From positions 17,254,001 through 17,318,000 of the forward strand of contig NC_088331.1 of assembly GCF_036884655.1 (NCBI RefSeq): a stretch of DNA of 64,000 nucleotides, read 5' to 3'. Below the pieces are notes generated by a model that saw only the letters and a list, made by a program, of their open reading frames with translations, was not told where the DNA came from and ran no database searches. The stretch comes from Musa acuminata AAA Group. Lineage: Eukaryota; Streptophyta; Magnoliopsida; Zingiberales; Musaceae. Made by a program: the position numbers and the translations under genes. Of the stretch, positions 34,355 through 46,832 are shown in pieces. How positions within the stretch are numbered: position 1 is the stretch's first letter; each line of letters starts with the position of its first letter.

Positions 34355-35615
34355 TATTGAATCTCGGATTTTGATGATAAAATCAATTGATGGGTTAATT
34401 GATCTAATCTATATTATTGAATTAAGTGTGCAGGATTAACTACGATAACAAGAAAACACAAAGCAAGAATACCGGAGTCAAGTTCGAGGGACGTTTAAGA
34501 GACTGAAGAATCGTCGGAGATGCTGCCGGAACCAACCGAGAAGAAATCGAGAACTTGTCGAAATTTTCGGAAGTTTACCGAAGAGATCGTCGGAGGTTCA
34601 CGGAGATCACCGAGAAGGCTCGGCTACTCATTAAAGTCATCACAAGATCGGGAGCTTGCTGGGAGTCCGTCGAAAGAAGTTCGTCGGAAAGCTCGTCGGA
34701 ACAAGACTCGACGTTTGCAGTTAAAAACTTGCTTAGGATGTTTTCTTGTTATGTAGTTCACATGTAATTAGGATTAGGATTAAGAGATAATCCTATATCC
34801 TGGTTAGGGGCCAACTGGGCCCAAAATTAGACTTGGTTTGAGCTAAATTTAAAGCCCAACCAATGAACCGGAGAGTCTGGCGGTGGCACCGCGAGACTGG
34901 GCGGTTGCACCGCCCAACACCCGAGAGCTAGGTGGTGGCACCGCCCAGCACCTGAGAGCCAGGCGGTGGCACCGCTCAGCACCCGAGAGTTGGGTGGTGG
35001 CACCGCCAATCCATTGTCAGTGTCAGACACTGATAGGCGGTGGCACCGCCAACATCGAAAACCAATGAGAATTCAAATTTTGGAGCCCAAATTTGAATCC
35101 TCTTGAGGCCTATAAATACCCCTCAAATCTCAGCTGAGATTATAACTTTTTGATAAGCAATTGATTGAGAGAAAGGTCTTATAAAAGTCTTAGCTAGTCT
35201 TGTTTTCAATTTGCAAGTGTTCACCTCCTTCTTACTTGCTGAAAATCTGTAAGAGAGTGAACCGCTTGTAAAAAGTTGTAAGAAGGGTATTTACCCTTCC
35301 CCTTTAAGAGATTTGCTAGTGGAAGGTGGGAGCCTCATCGAAGAGGGGCCTCGCAAGTGGATGTAGGTCATTTGACCGAACCACTTTAAAATCGGTGTAA
35401 TCTCTGGTTTGCATTCATTCCTGCTATTTTCATTACTGCAAACCTTCTTACTTGCTTTATTTCCTCATTACCTTTGCTACACAACTTTGTGAATACGCCT
35501 TCAAGTTAAGCACTTCCGAGTTCGTTTTTTTATCGTACGAAAGATTTGTCAAAACCGAAGTTTTAATCCGCTGCACTAATTCATCCCCCCTCTTAGTGCC
35601 ACTCCGATCCTAACA
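34355..35615 (+). repeat. R2 3' LTR, 1261 bp
   Basis: Start TATTGAATC (one change from TGTTGAATC), end CCTAACA. TATA box CTATAAATAC near 35109-35118. Five GGCACC-core palindromic units at about 34878-35050. Confidence 0.9.
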
Positions 35616-35758
35616 CGCTTAAGAGATATAGTCCGCACAAATTGATTTGGATTCTTAAAGGAACCATAAAGAACTCCATGCAAAATGCAAAGTTAAGTCA
35701 ATCGATTTTTAAGGCACCCAAGGTCAAATAAGTGCCTAAAAATCACCCATTTTTGTAG
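35616..35758 (+). pseudogene. gag: R1 gag, 3' tail
   Basis: Continues the gag cut at 27577 (after the TGCTT/CGCTT duplication) with the basic tail, ending TTG-TAG-AAA at 35756-35758. Confidence 0.85.
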
Positions 35759-38700
35759 AAATGTTTATCATCATAAGCTAGGAGCAAGTGATGGTCCATT
35801 ATAGTGGATTCTCAAGGCACATAACTAGAGATCCATCTCAATTCTCTAAGCTCATTAGCCTAGACGAAGGATATGTCATCTTTGAAGACACCAACAAGGA
35901 TAAAATCATTGGTAAATGAACCATAGGTAACAAATCCAACTTTTTGATTGAAGATGTATTGTTGGTTGATGGCTTAAAGTATAATATTTTGAGCATTAGT
36001 CAATTATGTGATAAAAGATACATCAATAGATTTGAATCCAATGCTTGCATTATTGAAAAATCACACAAAAATACATCTATGATTGCCCTAAAACAAAATA
36101 ATGTATACACTATTGACATCAATGATCTTTGTAATGAAATGTATTTTTTGGTTTTGAATGATGATACTTGGCTTTGGCATTGGAGATTAGGTCATGCTAG
36201 CATGAAACTAATCTTTCAAATCTCATCTAAAGAACTTGTAAGAGGTATTCATAATATTAAGTTTATTAAAGATAATATACTTGATGCATGTTAATTAGGA
36301 AAACAAATAAAATGTAGTATCAAACCAAATAATCAAATAAGCACCTCTAGACCATTGTAATTGATCCATATGGATTTATTTGAACCAATTGATGTATCAA
36401 GCCTAGGAGGTAGCAAATACGCCTTTGTCATTGTAGTTGATTATAGTAGATATACTTGGACATACTTCTTGGCACACAAAAGTGATTGCTTTAGGTATTT
36501 TTTTAAGTTTTGCAAACTTGTTCAAAATGAAAAAGGCTTTATGATTTCATCAATTCGGAGTGATCACAATGGCAAATTTCAAAACCATGATTTCTAATTT
36601 TTTTATGAATCAAATGGATACAACCATAATTTCTCTACTCCGAGAAAACCTCAATAAAATGGAGTAGTAGAAAGAAAAAATAAAAATTTACAAGAAATGG
36701 CAAGAACCATGTTAAATGAACATAGTCTATCCAAATATTTTTAGGATGAAGCCATTAATATGGTATGCTATATCATGAATAGGGTTCTAGTAAGACCATT
36801 ACTTTCCAAAACTCATTATGAATTGTGGAACAATAAAAAACCCAATATTTCATATTTTAAAGTTTTCGGTTGTAAATGTTTTTATCTTAAATGAAAAAGA
36901 TCCCTTAGGAAAGTTTGATGCAAAATCCGATCAATGGATTTTTCTTATATATTCTTCTAGTTCTAAAGCCTTTCGTATTTTTAACAAATGAACTTTGGTT
37001 ATAGAAGAATCTATTCATGCTGTCTTTAATAAAGTTTCCGAATTTAAGAAAAATGAGTTTGATAATGATCTTAATTTTGATGTTTTGAATTTAAATAAAC
37101 CTTCTCCTTCAACTAGCAACTTGGATGCATCTTCTTCCGAAACATCCTTACCTAAGGAATGGAAGTATATAGATGCTCATCCTAAGGAGCTAATCATAGG
37201 AGACACATCAAAAGGGGTTCAAACTCATTCTTCTCTTAAAAATTTTATGCCAACGTTGCTTTTCTTTGATAAATTGAATCGAAATGCATTGACGAGGCCT
37301 TGAAATATGATTTATGGGTTATCACAATGCAAGAACAGTTGAATCAATTTGAGAGAAATAAGGTGTGGAAGCTTGTTTCGAGGCCAAATGATCATTTAGT
37401 TAATGGTACTAAAAGGGTCTTTAGAAACAAGCAAGATAAATTTGGTATCGTGGTTAGAAACAAGGATAGATTAGTGGCCAAGGGTTTCAACTAAGAATAA
37501 TGTATCAATTATGAAGAAACCTTTGCTCTTGTGGCACGATTAAAAGCCATAAGGATGCTCCTTGCCTATGCTAGTAGTAATAATTTTAAGTTATTTCAAA
37601 TGGATGTCAAAAGTACTTTTCTTAATGGCTTTATTTCCAAAGAAGTTTATGTTGAACAACCTCCTAGATTTGAGAATGATAATCTTCCTAATCATGTGTT
37701 TAAATTGATTAAAGCTCTCAATGGATTGAAACAAACCCCAAGGGCTTGGTATGAGAGACTTAGCTCATTTATTATACAAAATAATTTCTCTAAAGGAAAG
37801 GTCGATACTACATTATTTATTAAAAATTTTGAGAATAATTTTCTTATTGTTCAAATTTATGTTGATGATATTATTTTTGGTTCCACGAATGAATCTTTTG
37901 CGAATCATTTGCCAAAAGTATGTGCCAAGAATTTTAAATGAGTTTAATGGGTGAATTAACCTTCTTTTTAGGCTTACAAATTAAACAACTTAGTTATGGT
38001 ATTTTCCTTAATCAAACAAAATATGCATTAGACTTGCTAAAACGGTTTAAAATGGAGAGTTCAAAGGCTATCAATACACCAATGAGTACCTCCACTAAGT
38101 TAGACATTGACGAAAGTGGAGAAAGCTTTGATCAAAAAGCTTATAGGGGTATGATAGGTAGTTTACTATACCTCACCACAACTAGACCGAATATCATGTT
38201 TAGTGTAGGACTTTGTACTAGGTTTCAATCTAATCCTAAGCTATCTCATCTTAAAGCAGTTAAAAGAATTCTTAGATATCTTAAAGGAATCACTAATCTA
38301 GGATTATGGTATCCAAAATTTGAAAACTTTAAATTATTTGCTTATGCTGATGTGAATTTTGCTAGATGTAGATTAGATAGAAAAAGCACATTCGGAATAT
38401 GTCAACTCTTAGGTCATGCACTTATCTCTTGGTCTTCCAAGAAACAAAACTCGGTTGCACTATCTACAACCGAAGCCGAATACATAGTGGCTAGTGCATA
38501 TTGTGCATAAGTCATATAGTTGAAAAATACATTAGAAGATTACAAAATTTATCTTCAGAACATTCCCATAAAATGTGATAACACAAGTGCAATATGTTCA
38601 ACGAAAAATCCTATTCAACACTCTAGAACTAAACATATTGACATTAGGCATCACTTTATACGAGATCATGTTAATAATCATGATATAATCTTAGAATTCA

Positions 38701-38807
38701 TTGATACAAAACATCAATTAGCCGATATCTTTACAGAACCTTTAAACGAAGAATAATTTGATTTCATTAGAAGGGAGTTAGGGATGTTGAATTGTCCGAA
38801 TGCATGA
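35759..38807 (+). pseudogene. pol: R1 pol, decayed
   Basis: Complete in outline: protease region (near 35800, catalytic DSG lost to indels), integrase (HWRLGH, MDLFEP, SDHNGKF), RT with MDVKSTFLNGF and an intact YVDDIIFGS (near 37857), then RNase H to TGA at 38807. At least ten stops or frameshifts separate open pieces at 35944-36294, 36361-36597, 36995-37303, 37300-37494, 37531-37941, 37938-38510 and 38520-38756. Several lesions replace Gln or Trp codons (36296, 36359, 36596, 37493, 38510), consistent with long residence in methylated DNA. Confidence 0.88.
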
Positions 38808-40157
38808 GTTTGTTGTATTTCTTTTCTGAACTATCTTTCTCTTAATGTATGTTGTGAATGGAGCTTTCATGAATTTATTTTGTTTTCATCAACCTTGATA
38901 TCAAGTTTATTTCATATCCTTGCTCCATCACTTAATGATTTTTGAAACACTTAGTCCCTTCACTCATGGAATTCATTGACAAATGCATCTCTCATGGATT
39001 TCACTCTTGTGAATTTTTAACGGATTTAAGTTATAAAGTTATATTCATGAATTCTTTTTTTTCATATGATGCTCCTCTCCCATGAATTTTTCCTTATTCT
39101 TCTCATGAAAGATAAATTTTAGTGTCTGATGATTACTTGCAAGAATAGTGATTTGATTTCAAATGATATTTTGATTCAAATCATTTCACAAATTCGGTTC
39201 TTAATGGATTCCCTCTTTACCTTCCTTCCTCTTCTTCATGCAAAGTTTTGATGATAAGGGGAAGAATATATCTTCTTAATGTTGATAACTTTTGATGTTG
39301 ATAACTTTTGATGTTGAGAACTTTCTATGTTGTTGTGATTGCTTTAATTTTGATAAATTTTGATGTTAAGAACTTTTGAATGTTACCATGCAATGATGCA
39401 ATATCGATTGGATAAATTAGTGTGAAACTTGCTTGAATTTTTACCGAACTTGCATTGTTGAATTGTTCTCCTATTTGTTGATGACAAAGGGGGAGAAAAA
39501 ATGATACCAAAAATGTGGCAAATTGATGACCAATTGGCATTGGCATTGTAAATATATGTAATATATCTTATTGTAAATGCTTGTATGATTATCATAAATA
39601 TTTGAAATACGATTGGTATCGTCAAATACAAATACTTGAAAAATATCAAATGTTTGCTTGAAATGTTATACTATAATGTGGCATGATTACTTATAAATGT
39701 TTCATTCCTAGTATCATGCTTGATTTCATATCAAAATGATAAATGTCTATCATTATGATGAAATATCGAAATTACAATGCTTTATTTCGTATTGGAATCA
39801 TGCCTCGAATTTGATGAATCATCATTTTTTGAAATTTAAATCTTGGAAAGTTTCATATTTTAAATTTCTATCATAGGTAAAAATGATGATTGTTTATCAT
39901 CATTTGATGTTGAACTTGAAAATGGATGTCATGCCTTAGACATCATTTTTATTGATAAATACGAGTATCGTATTTTGAAATTGATAAATCATGATATGTA
40001 TCATGATGTGCATATTGATAAGTTTAAAATGACTATAACTTATTAGTTTGATACTTGAATTCAAAGGCCTTGAATTCAAAAATGTCTTTTCCTCAAGTAT
40101 GACATATAGATAGGGGGAGTTAAGGTTAACTCCGTTGTAATTGATTGTCATCCTCAG
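38808..40157 (+). other. R1 3' untranslated region
   Basis: 1.35 kb AT-rich and noncoding. Local tandem of TTGATGTTGATAACTTT-like units at 39280-39380. Second purine motif TTGATGACAAAGGGGGAGAA at 39478-39497. The family landmark GATAGGGGGAGTTAAGG is near 40110. Confidence 0.8.
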
Positions 40158-40170
40158 AAAGGGGGAGATT
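40158..40170 (+). promoter_or_regulatory. R1 polypurine tract
   Basis: GAAAGGGGGAGAT directly before the 3' LTR, one base different from the consensus. Confidence 0.85.
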
Positions 40171-41513
40171 ATTGAATCTTAGATTTTGATGATAAAATCA
40201 ATTGTAAATTGTTTGATCTAATCTATATGTTGAGAAAAGTGTGTAGGATTAACTACGATAGCGGTAAGATATAAAGCAAATGTTGTGCCAAAGTTAAGAT
40301 CGAGAATTGGTTGGGAGTTCGAGAGTTCATCGGAAGTTCGGACATTCGTCGGAAGTCCTATCGAAACTAATCAAGAAGTCTAGGAGCTTGCCAAAGAAGC
40401 TTGTCGGAACTCACTAAGAAGATTGTCGTAAAGTCTAAGAGCTTGCTAGGATTCCGCCAGAACATTGCCAAGAGATCGTCGGAAGTTCGCCGAAAGATCG
40501 CCGGAAGCTTGCCGGTAGAACAATTGATGTACCGGAACAATAATGCTTTGTTAAATGTCTTAATTATTGTAGTTAGAACTTAAGTTGAGTTAGGATTAGG
40601 AGGTAATCCCACTAACTTAGTTAGGGGTCAACTGGGCTCTTAACAGGGCTAAATTGGACCAGATTCAACAGCCCATTCAGCACATGAAACCATGGCCGAT
40701 GGTGGCATCGCCTAGTGACCCAGTCTCCTAGGTGGTTTAGGCAGTGGTACCGCACAAACTGGGGGGTGGTACCATCGGTAGTTAATGTTTCCAGCGGTGG
40801 TATCGCCCTTGTCAGGTGGTGGTACCACTAGAGCTCGGTCTTCGAGCTCTATCAAGTGGTGGTATCGCCCAAACTGGGCGATGGTACCACCCAGTGTCAG
40901 ACTTCAGGGGGTAGTACTACCCGATAATGGCGGTGGTACCACTAGTACCCTGAAATCCGAAAATTTGATACTTTTTGGCTCCAATTCAAAAGCTATTGTG
41001 GCCTATAAATACCCCACCCTTTTCTGCATGAAAGGGCACGAAAGTGTTAATATAATCTTGAATTCTTGGGGTGTTAAAGTGTTGTAAAAGTGAGAAAAGT
41101 CCTCCCCTCCCTCTTTTAGCTTTGTAAACATCCAAGAAAGAGGAGTGAGGCTTGTAAGGGTTATCTCCTAAACTCGGTGAAAGGAAAAAGTGCTGTAAAA
41201 GGTGGTTGGTCTTCGCCTATTGAAGGAAGACCAATAATGGGCACTGGTGACCTCAACGGAGGAGGAATCCGAAGTGAATATAGGTCACAATGACCGAATC
41301 ACTCTAAATTCTAGTTTTCATTTCTATTATAGTCATTTACTTACTTTGCAATTGCTTCACTTTCTCCTTACGTGGCTTTCAGTACTCTACGAGCAAACAC
41401 GCCGTTAAGTCATTTTCCGAGATTACTTTTAACGAACAAAAAAATTCAAAACCAATGATTTTTCCACTGCACTAATTCATCCCCCCCTCTTAGTACCACT
41501 ATTGATCTTAACA
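40171..41513 (+). repeat. R1 3' LTR, 1343 bp
   Basis: Start TATTGAATC, end CTTAACA (one change). TATA box CTATAAATAC at 41003-41012. GGTACC-core palindromes at 40690-40950. Followed by the GGTAC target copy and the rest of the R0 LTR. Confidence 0.9.
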
Positions 41514-41556
41514 GGTACCACCGCTTGGCAAGTAATAATTGTCGACAGTACTACTA
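41514..41556 (-). repeat. R0 5' LTR, middle piece
   Basis: Forty-three bases including the GGTAC duplication. They align with 11560-11610 of the R0 3' LTR (CAAGTAATAA landmark), between the R1 and CV insertions. Confidence 0.8.
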
Positions 41557-41911
41557 TGTTAGGACTCTAGCTAGGAGAGTCCTAATTGAGAGGGGCATTC
41601 ATGTAAAATCTACCTAAGCCGACCCCTATTAAAGAGGTGAAGAGGTCGGTTAGGGTTTGGAGGTTATTTCTTAAAGAAGAATTAGGAGTTATAAAGGAAT
41701 AGGAGTCTTAATTGAGTAGGAGTCTTATTAGGAGTTAGGGTTTAGAAACCCTATAAATAGCCATGTATTCATCCTCTTTTTATAAGCAATAGATGAATCT
41801 TTTCTGCAACCTTTGAGCAGCAACTTGGAGGGAGGAACCCCTATAGAGTTCCAAGGAGGCGATACCCTAAAGATATCAACCCTAAGTTTAGAATCTACAA
41901 AGGTTCTAATA
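41557..41911 (+). repeat. CV 5' LTR, 355 bp
   Basis: TGTTAGGACTCTAGC start with an inner inverted repeat (ACTCTAGCTAGGAGAGT). TATA box CTATAAATAG at 41751-41760. The end GTTCTAATA is mutated from GTTCTAACA. A degraded methionine-type primer site, TAGTATCATAAC, follows at 41914. Confidence 0.88.
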
Positions 41912-43298
41912 CCTAGTATCATAACAGTGTTCTTGGCATCTTGTTGCCCTTTCACAGCCATCCATCTGCCCTCCACAACCGCCCAAAGCAATTCCCACAA
42001 TTGCTTAAAAGATTGTCACCAAATTCTGCCATCATCTCCACCACCGCAGATCATCAATTGATCCCCCTATGAATTACAATAGGTTCCGGTTTCCTACCTT
42101 ACTACTACTGTAATTTAGTTATCCTTATTCAAAAATTCAAAATAAAAATAGTTCCTATATTGCTGTAAAAACTTTTCGTCGCAAAGTTTTCATCTCTATG
42201 ACAAAAGATATATTGCAGAATTCCAACCGCATAGCACAGTCTATTTGATCTTCCTACTACATTTTTTCTATCCAAATCTCTACGAAATTTTTATGACAAC
42301 TTTAACAATTCCTAATAGCAGATTTATGTTTGGTTTTATCAAAGAAATTCTCAATATAAACTATTGATATTTTACGTCTAAACTGCTATACTTGAAAATC
42401 TACACTGTAAAATTCGAACCATAGAGCACAGTTTGTTTGATCTTGCTACTACATTTTTTTCTATCCAAATCTCTATAATTTTTTTATGATAGCTTTGAAA
42501 CTTCCTAACAATGGATTTCCCTTTAGTTTTATCGAAAAATTCTCAATATAAACCACTGATCTTTTACGTCCAATCTGCTACACTTGAAAATCTGTGCTGT
42601 AGAAAATTTCAGCCGCATATGTTGTCTTAACCCATCTATTTGCAATCTTTTTTGAATGAAATTTCTTATACACATTATAGATCATCTTGGCTTCCATCTA
42701 AGATTGATCTATTGAGGAATTCATCTCTAAAATTGATTTTGTGTTGCTGCAAGTTTTCATCGCAAACTGCTGAAATTTTTCGACTAGAATTCTACTATCG
42801 CAACTTTCACCAATTTCCTTGCTGTTATACTGCCAAAATTTTCTTGATTAAATTAGACATCCTTGCTGTCATATAAACTGAGATTTTGCTGTCAATTCCC
42901 TCCTTAAATTTCTCAAGTTCTTGGTGGAAATTTCATCGAGAAACCATTGTTTCTTCGATGACAATTCTGCTCTTACAAGACAACACATACCTACAGCAAC
43001 CTCCATTGATTTCTATCAAACCTTTGTTGCCATCTACCACCGATCTAAACCTTTCATCCACAGCCCTAAAACTCCACCAAACCACATCCTCAAACTGCAC
43101 CCAAACCAGCCACAAAACAAGCCTAAACTGTAACCTACATCCACCAATCCATCAACCCTTTCGACCATCACTTTTCTCAACTTATACATGCCTTTAACTC
43201 GACAACAAAAGAGAGGTCTTAATATCACAGATTTAGAGGCATATACTATGGCATCTAAGGAGGCAATCAATGCTAAATTCGAAGCCTTCAAGGCATGA
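41912..43298 (+). other. CV untranslated leader with a 189-bp tandem duplication
   Basis: Noncoding leader of 1.39 kb. Two imperfect copies of a 189-bp unit lie at about 42229-42417 and 42418-42606; both contain TATTTGATCTT/TGTTTGATCTT, CTACTACATTTTTT and TATCCAAATCTCTA. Short reading frames in the last 400 bp (Ser/Thr/His-rich) have no recognisable domain. Confidence 0.7.
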
Positions 43299-44190
43299 AT
43301 GGAAGATAAGATTTGGACTCTCTTTACCGAACTCAGTTTGGGCCGACCACCAAGCCCGAAGAAATTACATCAAGGGGAGAGCTCTAACCAATCACACCAA
43401 GCTCAAAGAGATGACTTCCAAGAGAGGGGAGGTTCTATGATCGATCACAACTATCCACGCATGAGGGTGGACTTCCCTAGATGGGAAGAAGGAGACCTGA
43501 TTGGGTGGATCTCACGCGCGGAGCGATATTTTCGGTACCACAAAACCGCGGATGCATCTATGGTGAAAATTGCAGCTATACATCTTGAAGGGGATGCCAT
43601 ATAGTGATTTAACTAATTTGAATACACTCATGGAGTCCTCTCTTGGTGATAATTCAAAGAAGGAATGCTGATCCGCTTTGGACCAACCGATTACGAAAAC
43701 ATTGACAGACAACTAGTAAAGATCAAACAAACCTCCACCATTCAAGAGTACCAAACCAGGTTTGAAAGGTTATCTAATCAAACTTGTGATTAGTCTCAAA
43801 TATAGCTATTGGAGACCTTCATTGAGGGCTTGATGCCGGAGATCTGGGGGGATGTTAAAGCACAACAACCATACACGCTTATGGCAGCCATCTCTTTCGC
43901 ACGACATCAAGAGGAGCGATTGAACCATGAAGCTCGGAGGACTAGGGTCGCTCCTTGACCAGCAATACCGAAGCCCTCAACTCCCCTATTGTCTACTAAG
44001 TACTTGCACTAAAAAGGTTGATAAGAGAAGAGCTTCGGGAGCGATATGCGAAGGGGTTATGTTGGCACTATAATGAGCTGTGGAGCTGTGAGCATTGTTG
44101 TAGTAAATGGAGACTTCTTATGATTGAACTAGTAAAAGAAGAGGTCATTGAACATCTAGAAGAGAGCCTTGAACATAAAAAAGAAGATGC
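43299..44190 (+). pseudogene. gag: CV gag, disrupted
   Basis: Plant gypsy gag (retrotransposon gag domain) from ATG 43299, with RVDFPRWEEGD and WISRAERYFRYHKT motifs, then frame changes near 43600, 43790 and 43960. The nucleocapsid knuckle near 44055-44110 is degenerate: CWHY where the second Cys is expected. Confidence 0.8.
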
Positions 44191-45240
44191 AGAAGAAGAG
44201 CCACAATCGACTGACGTTACGGTACATGCACTAGCTGGCTACTCAAACCCGCAAACGATGAAAGTTGGAAGCCTTCTCAAACAACAATCGATTATTGTTC
44301 TCATTGACATGGGCAGCACTAATAACTTCCTAAATAGTAAGGTTGCAGCTCGGATGACACTCCACATCGAAGGTTGCAGCAAGTCCGATGTAATGTTGCC
44401 GACGGTAGAACCCTAAAGTGCGACCAAAGATGCCCGCGAGCGAAACTATTGCTATAGGACCAAGAGATAATTACATATTTCTTCCTCCTCCCTCTTGATG
44501 ATCATGAGGCCATGCTCCGAATTAAATGGTTGATGGCATTAGATGATGTTTCTTGAAATTTTATAAAACTAATTATAAAATTTTATAGTAAGGAGAAATA
44601 GGTGATACTGCACGGGAAACGTGGGGGCGACGTAACAACGATTTATACATAACAAATGGAGAAGGTTTTGCATAAAGCATGCAGTGACTTTTTGGTACAA
44701 CATGAGCAGCAAATTAAGGGAGAGCCAACAGAATTTGAAGATCCAAATCTACTTCCTTTGCTTGTTAAAATTTCAGATATATTTGATGAACCATGCAACT
44801 TACCTCTTACCCGTCGGCATTATCATCGTATAATGATTCTTCCAGGAAAATCACCAACAAATACTCAACCATATTAGTATCCACATCTCCAAAAGGATGA
44901 AATAGAAAGAATTGTAAAAGAGATGCTCGAAACAGGAGTTATTCGGCCAAGTTGCAGCCCCTACTCTTCACTGGTGCTTCTCGTACGAAAGAAGGACAGA
45001 ACATAGCGATTGTGTGTTGATTACCGAGCTCTCAATGGCATAACTGTCAAGGAAAAATACCCTATTCCAATAGTAGATGAAATGCCAGATAAAAGGGAGC
45101 AAAAATCTTGACAAAGCTGGACCTTTGATTCGGGTATCATCAAATACGAGTGTGCGAAAAAGACATACTGAAAACCACCTTTTGAACACACAACAACCAC
45201 TACAAATTTTTGCTTTCTTCAACAGAAGGTAGAATATCTT
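44191..45240 (+). pseudogene. pol: CV protease and RT, internally deleted
   Basis: Protease active site LIDMGSTNNF near 44310 (canonical D-T/S-G altered to DMG). The RT start is at about 44656-45100, with the L.VRKKD and CVDYRALN motifs readable near 44990-45035. The sequence then jumps, near 45110-45225, from the palm entry to the segment preceding [11 protein letters not shown]. The catalytic F/Y-x-D-D box is therefore missing. Stops near 44415, 44876 and 45005. Confidence 0.8.
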
Positions 45241-45975
45241 AGGCATATCATATCAGAGGAAGGTGTGGCAGTGGACCCCTTTAAAATTGGAGCAATGCAA
45301 AATGGGCCGACCCCGACGAACATAAAATTGCTACATGGCTTTCTGGGTTTAACAGGCTACTACCGCAAGTTCGTGAAAAACTATGGAAAGATCAGTGCAC
45401 TGCTTACTTCCTTACTGAAAAAAGATGTATTCCAATGGTTGGACAGAGCCTCCACTGCCTTTGACAAACTTAAGGCAGCCATGACGACGACGCCGGTGCT
45501 AGCACTACCAGATTTCAACTGACCCTTCATTATTGAGGCCGACGCATCTGGAGTCGGAATTGGAGTCATTCTCATATAAGATGGTCGACCACTTACATAC
45601 ACTAGCAAGGTATTATCTCCTTCCCATCAAAATATGTCAACATATGATAAAGAGATGCTCACCATTGTGCACGCAGCAACGAGGTAGAGACCCTACTTGA
45701 TCGGTCGATGATTTCAAATTAAAACTGACCATAGAAGCCTCAAGTACTTTTTGGAGCAAAAGATATCATCCCCTAAGCAGCAAAAATGGGTAACAAAGCT
45801 TCTTAGATTTGATTATGAAATAACTTACAAAAAGGGGAAAGAGAATGTTGTTGCAGATGCGCTTTCGCGGCTACCCGTGCAAGCTAAATTTTCGACCGTT
45901 TCACTTCTGACCAGTGACTTCCTTGAGGATATTAAGATGGAATGGCATGAAGATTGCAGACCAATAAGATCATAA
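45241..45975 (+). pseudogene. pol: CV RT C-terminus and RNase H
   Basis: [17 protein letters not shown] (connection region), then RNase H of the gypsy type: IEADASGVGIG (near 45537), TYDKEMLTIVHA, KTDHRSLKYFLEQ and VVADALSRLP (near 45870). Stops interrupt near 45520, 45578 and 45688. Confidence 0.85.
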
Positions 45976-46425
45976 AAAAATTAGAGGAAGCACCAAACCC
46001 CGTGGCTCATTACAGTTGGGACTCAAAAGAATTGCGCTATAAGGGACGTATTGTGCTTGTGCCAAATTCTACTTGCATCATCAAGAGCAGATTTTGGACA
46101 AAGTTATTCCAGATGCAGGATACTAAATTAAAAAGGAGTATAACATATTACCCACAAATCGACGGTTAGAGGGAAGTGGTGAACATGTTCTTTGAGATAG
46201 CCCAAAGCCATCCACCAAATATAACTACCCAAGGAGAACTCCCGACCCAGTCGAGTGCCATTATTGATCGATGGATCATGACTCGACGACGATGACCCCC
46301 TACTAAAGTGCTAATATAGTGGCCGAACTTACCAGCAGAAGGTGTCATTTAGGAGAACTATGATGACTTAAAGATCAAATTCCCAGAATTCATAGATAAT
46401 TAGCCTCGAGGACAAGGCTGATTTG
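45976..46425 (+). pseudogene. pol: CV integrase remnant with chromodomain-like tail
   Basis: Only the N-terminal strand (RYKGRIVLVP, near 46040) and the end of the catalytic core (KRSITYYPQIDG, near 46130-46168) remain. The zinc finger and first catalytic residues are deleted. The C-terminal part reads as a chromodomain-like segment, broken by stops (LPAEG and NYDDLKIKFPEF, near 46330-46390). The element ends with a GAGGACAAGG motif and a purine tract GAAGAGGGCGAG before the LTR. Confidence 0.7.
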
Positions 46426-46438
46426 AAGAGGGCGAGTC

Positions 46439-46832
46439 TGTTAGGACTCTAGCTAGGAGAGTCCTAATTGAGTGGGGCATTCATGTAAAATTTACCTAAG
46501 CCAATCCATATTAAAGAGGTGAAGACATCAGCTAGGGTTTGGAGGTTATTTCTTAAAGAAGAATTAGGAGTTGTAAAGGAATATGAGTCTTGAGTAGGAG
46601 TCCTATTAGGAGTCTTAATTGAGTATGAGTCTTGAGTAGGAGTCCTATTAGGAGTTAGGGTTTAGAAACCCTATAAATAGCCATGTATTTATCCTCTTTT
46701 GATAAGCAATAGATGAATCTTTTCTGCAGCCTTTGAGTAGTAACTTGGAGGGAGGCACCCTTATAGAGTTCCAAAGAGGCCGATCTCCTAAAGAGATCAA
46801 CCCCAAGTTTAGAATATGCAAGGGTTCTAACA
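46439..46832 (+). repeat. CV 3' LTR, 394 bp
   Basis: TGTTAGGACTCTAG start, GGTTCTAACA end. TATA box CTATAAATAG at 46671-46680. Longer than the 5' LTR because of a local duplication of GAGTAGGAGTCCTATTAGGA near 46592-46660. Confidence 0.88.

Larger units (their letters stand above)
27578..35615 (+). mobile_element. R2: full-length copia element inserted in R1 gag, 8038 bp
   Basis: Order: 5' LTR 27578-28758, primer site, gag, pol, 3' untranslated region, polypurine tract, 3' LTR 34355-35615. Flanks TGCTT (27573-27577) and CGCTT (35616-35620) match at 4 of 5. R1 gag resumes directly after it. No insertion interrupts it. Every domain of the autonomous element is present, but gag and pol carry several stops and two frameshifts. 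Confidence 0.92.
21849..41513 (+). mobile_element. R1: full-length copia element, itself carrying nested insertions
   Basis: Plus strand: 5' LTR (21849-21945 and 24927-26141), primer site, gag (26191-27577 and 35616-35758), pol (35759-38807), 3' untranslated region, polypurine tract and 3' LTR (40171-41513). A perfect target duplication GGTAC flanks it. Two insertions account for about 11 kb: a solo LTR at 21946-24926 and R2 at 27578-35615. All genes are heavily disrupted. Confidence 0.9.
41557..46832 (+). mobile_element. CV: Ty3/gypsy (chromovirus-like) element, decayed
   Basis: Short LTRs (355 and 394 bp) starting TGTTAGGACTCTAG. They enclose a 1.4-kb leader, gag, protease, RT, RNase H and integrase in gypsy order. 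Flanks TACTA (41552-41556) and AACTA (46833-46837) match at 4 of 5. The gag type and a chromodomain-like C-terminus suggest a chromovirus. RT and integrase have large internal deletions, so it is inactive. Confidence 0.88.

Noticed and set aside
42640..43200. Small Ser/Thr/His-rich frames in the gypsy leader as genes
   Set aside because: Overlapping frames on both strands, no domain, located between primer site and gag.
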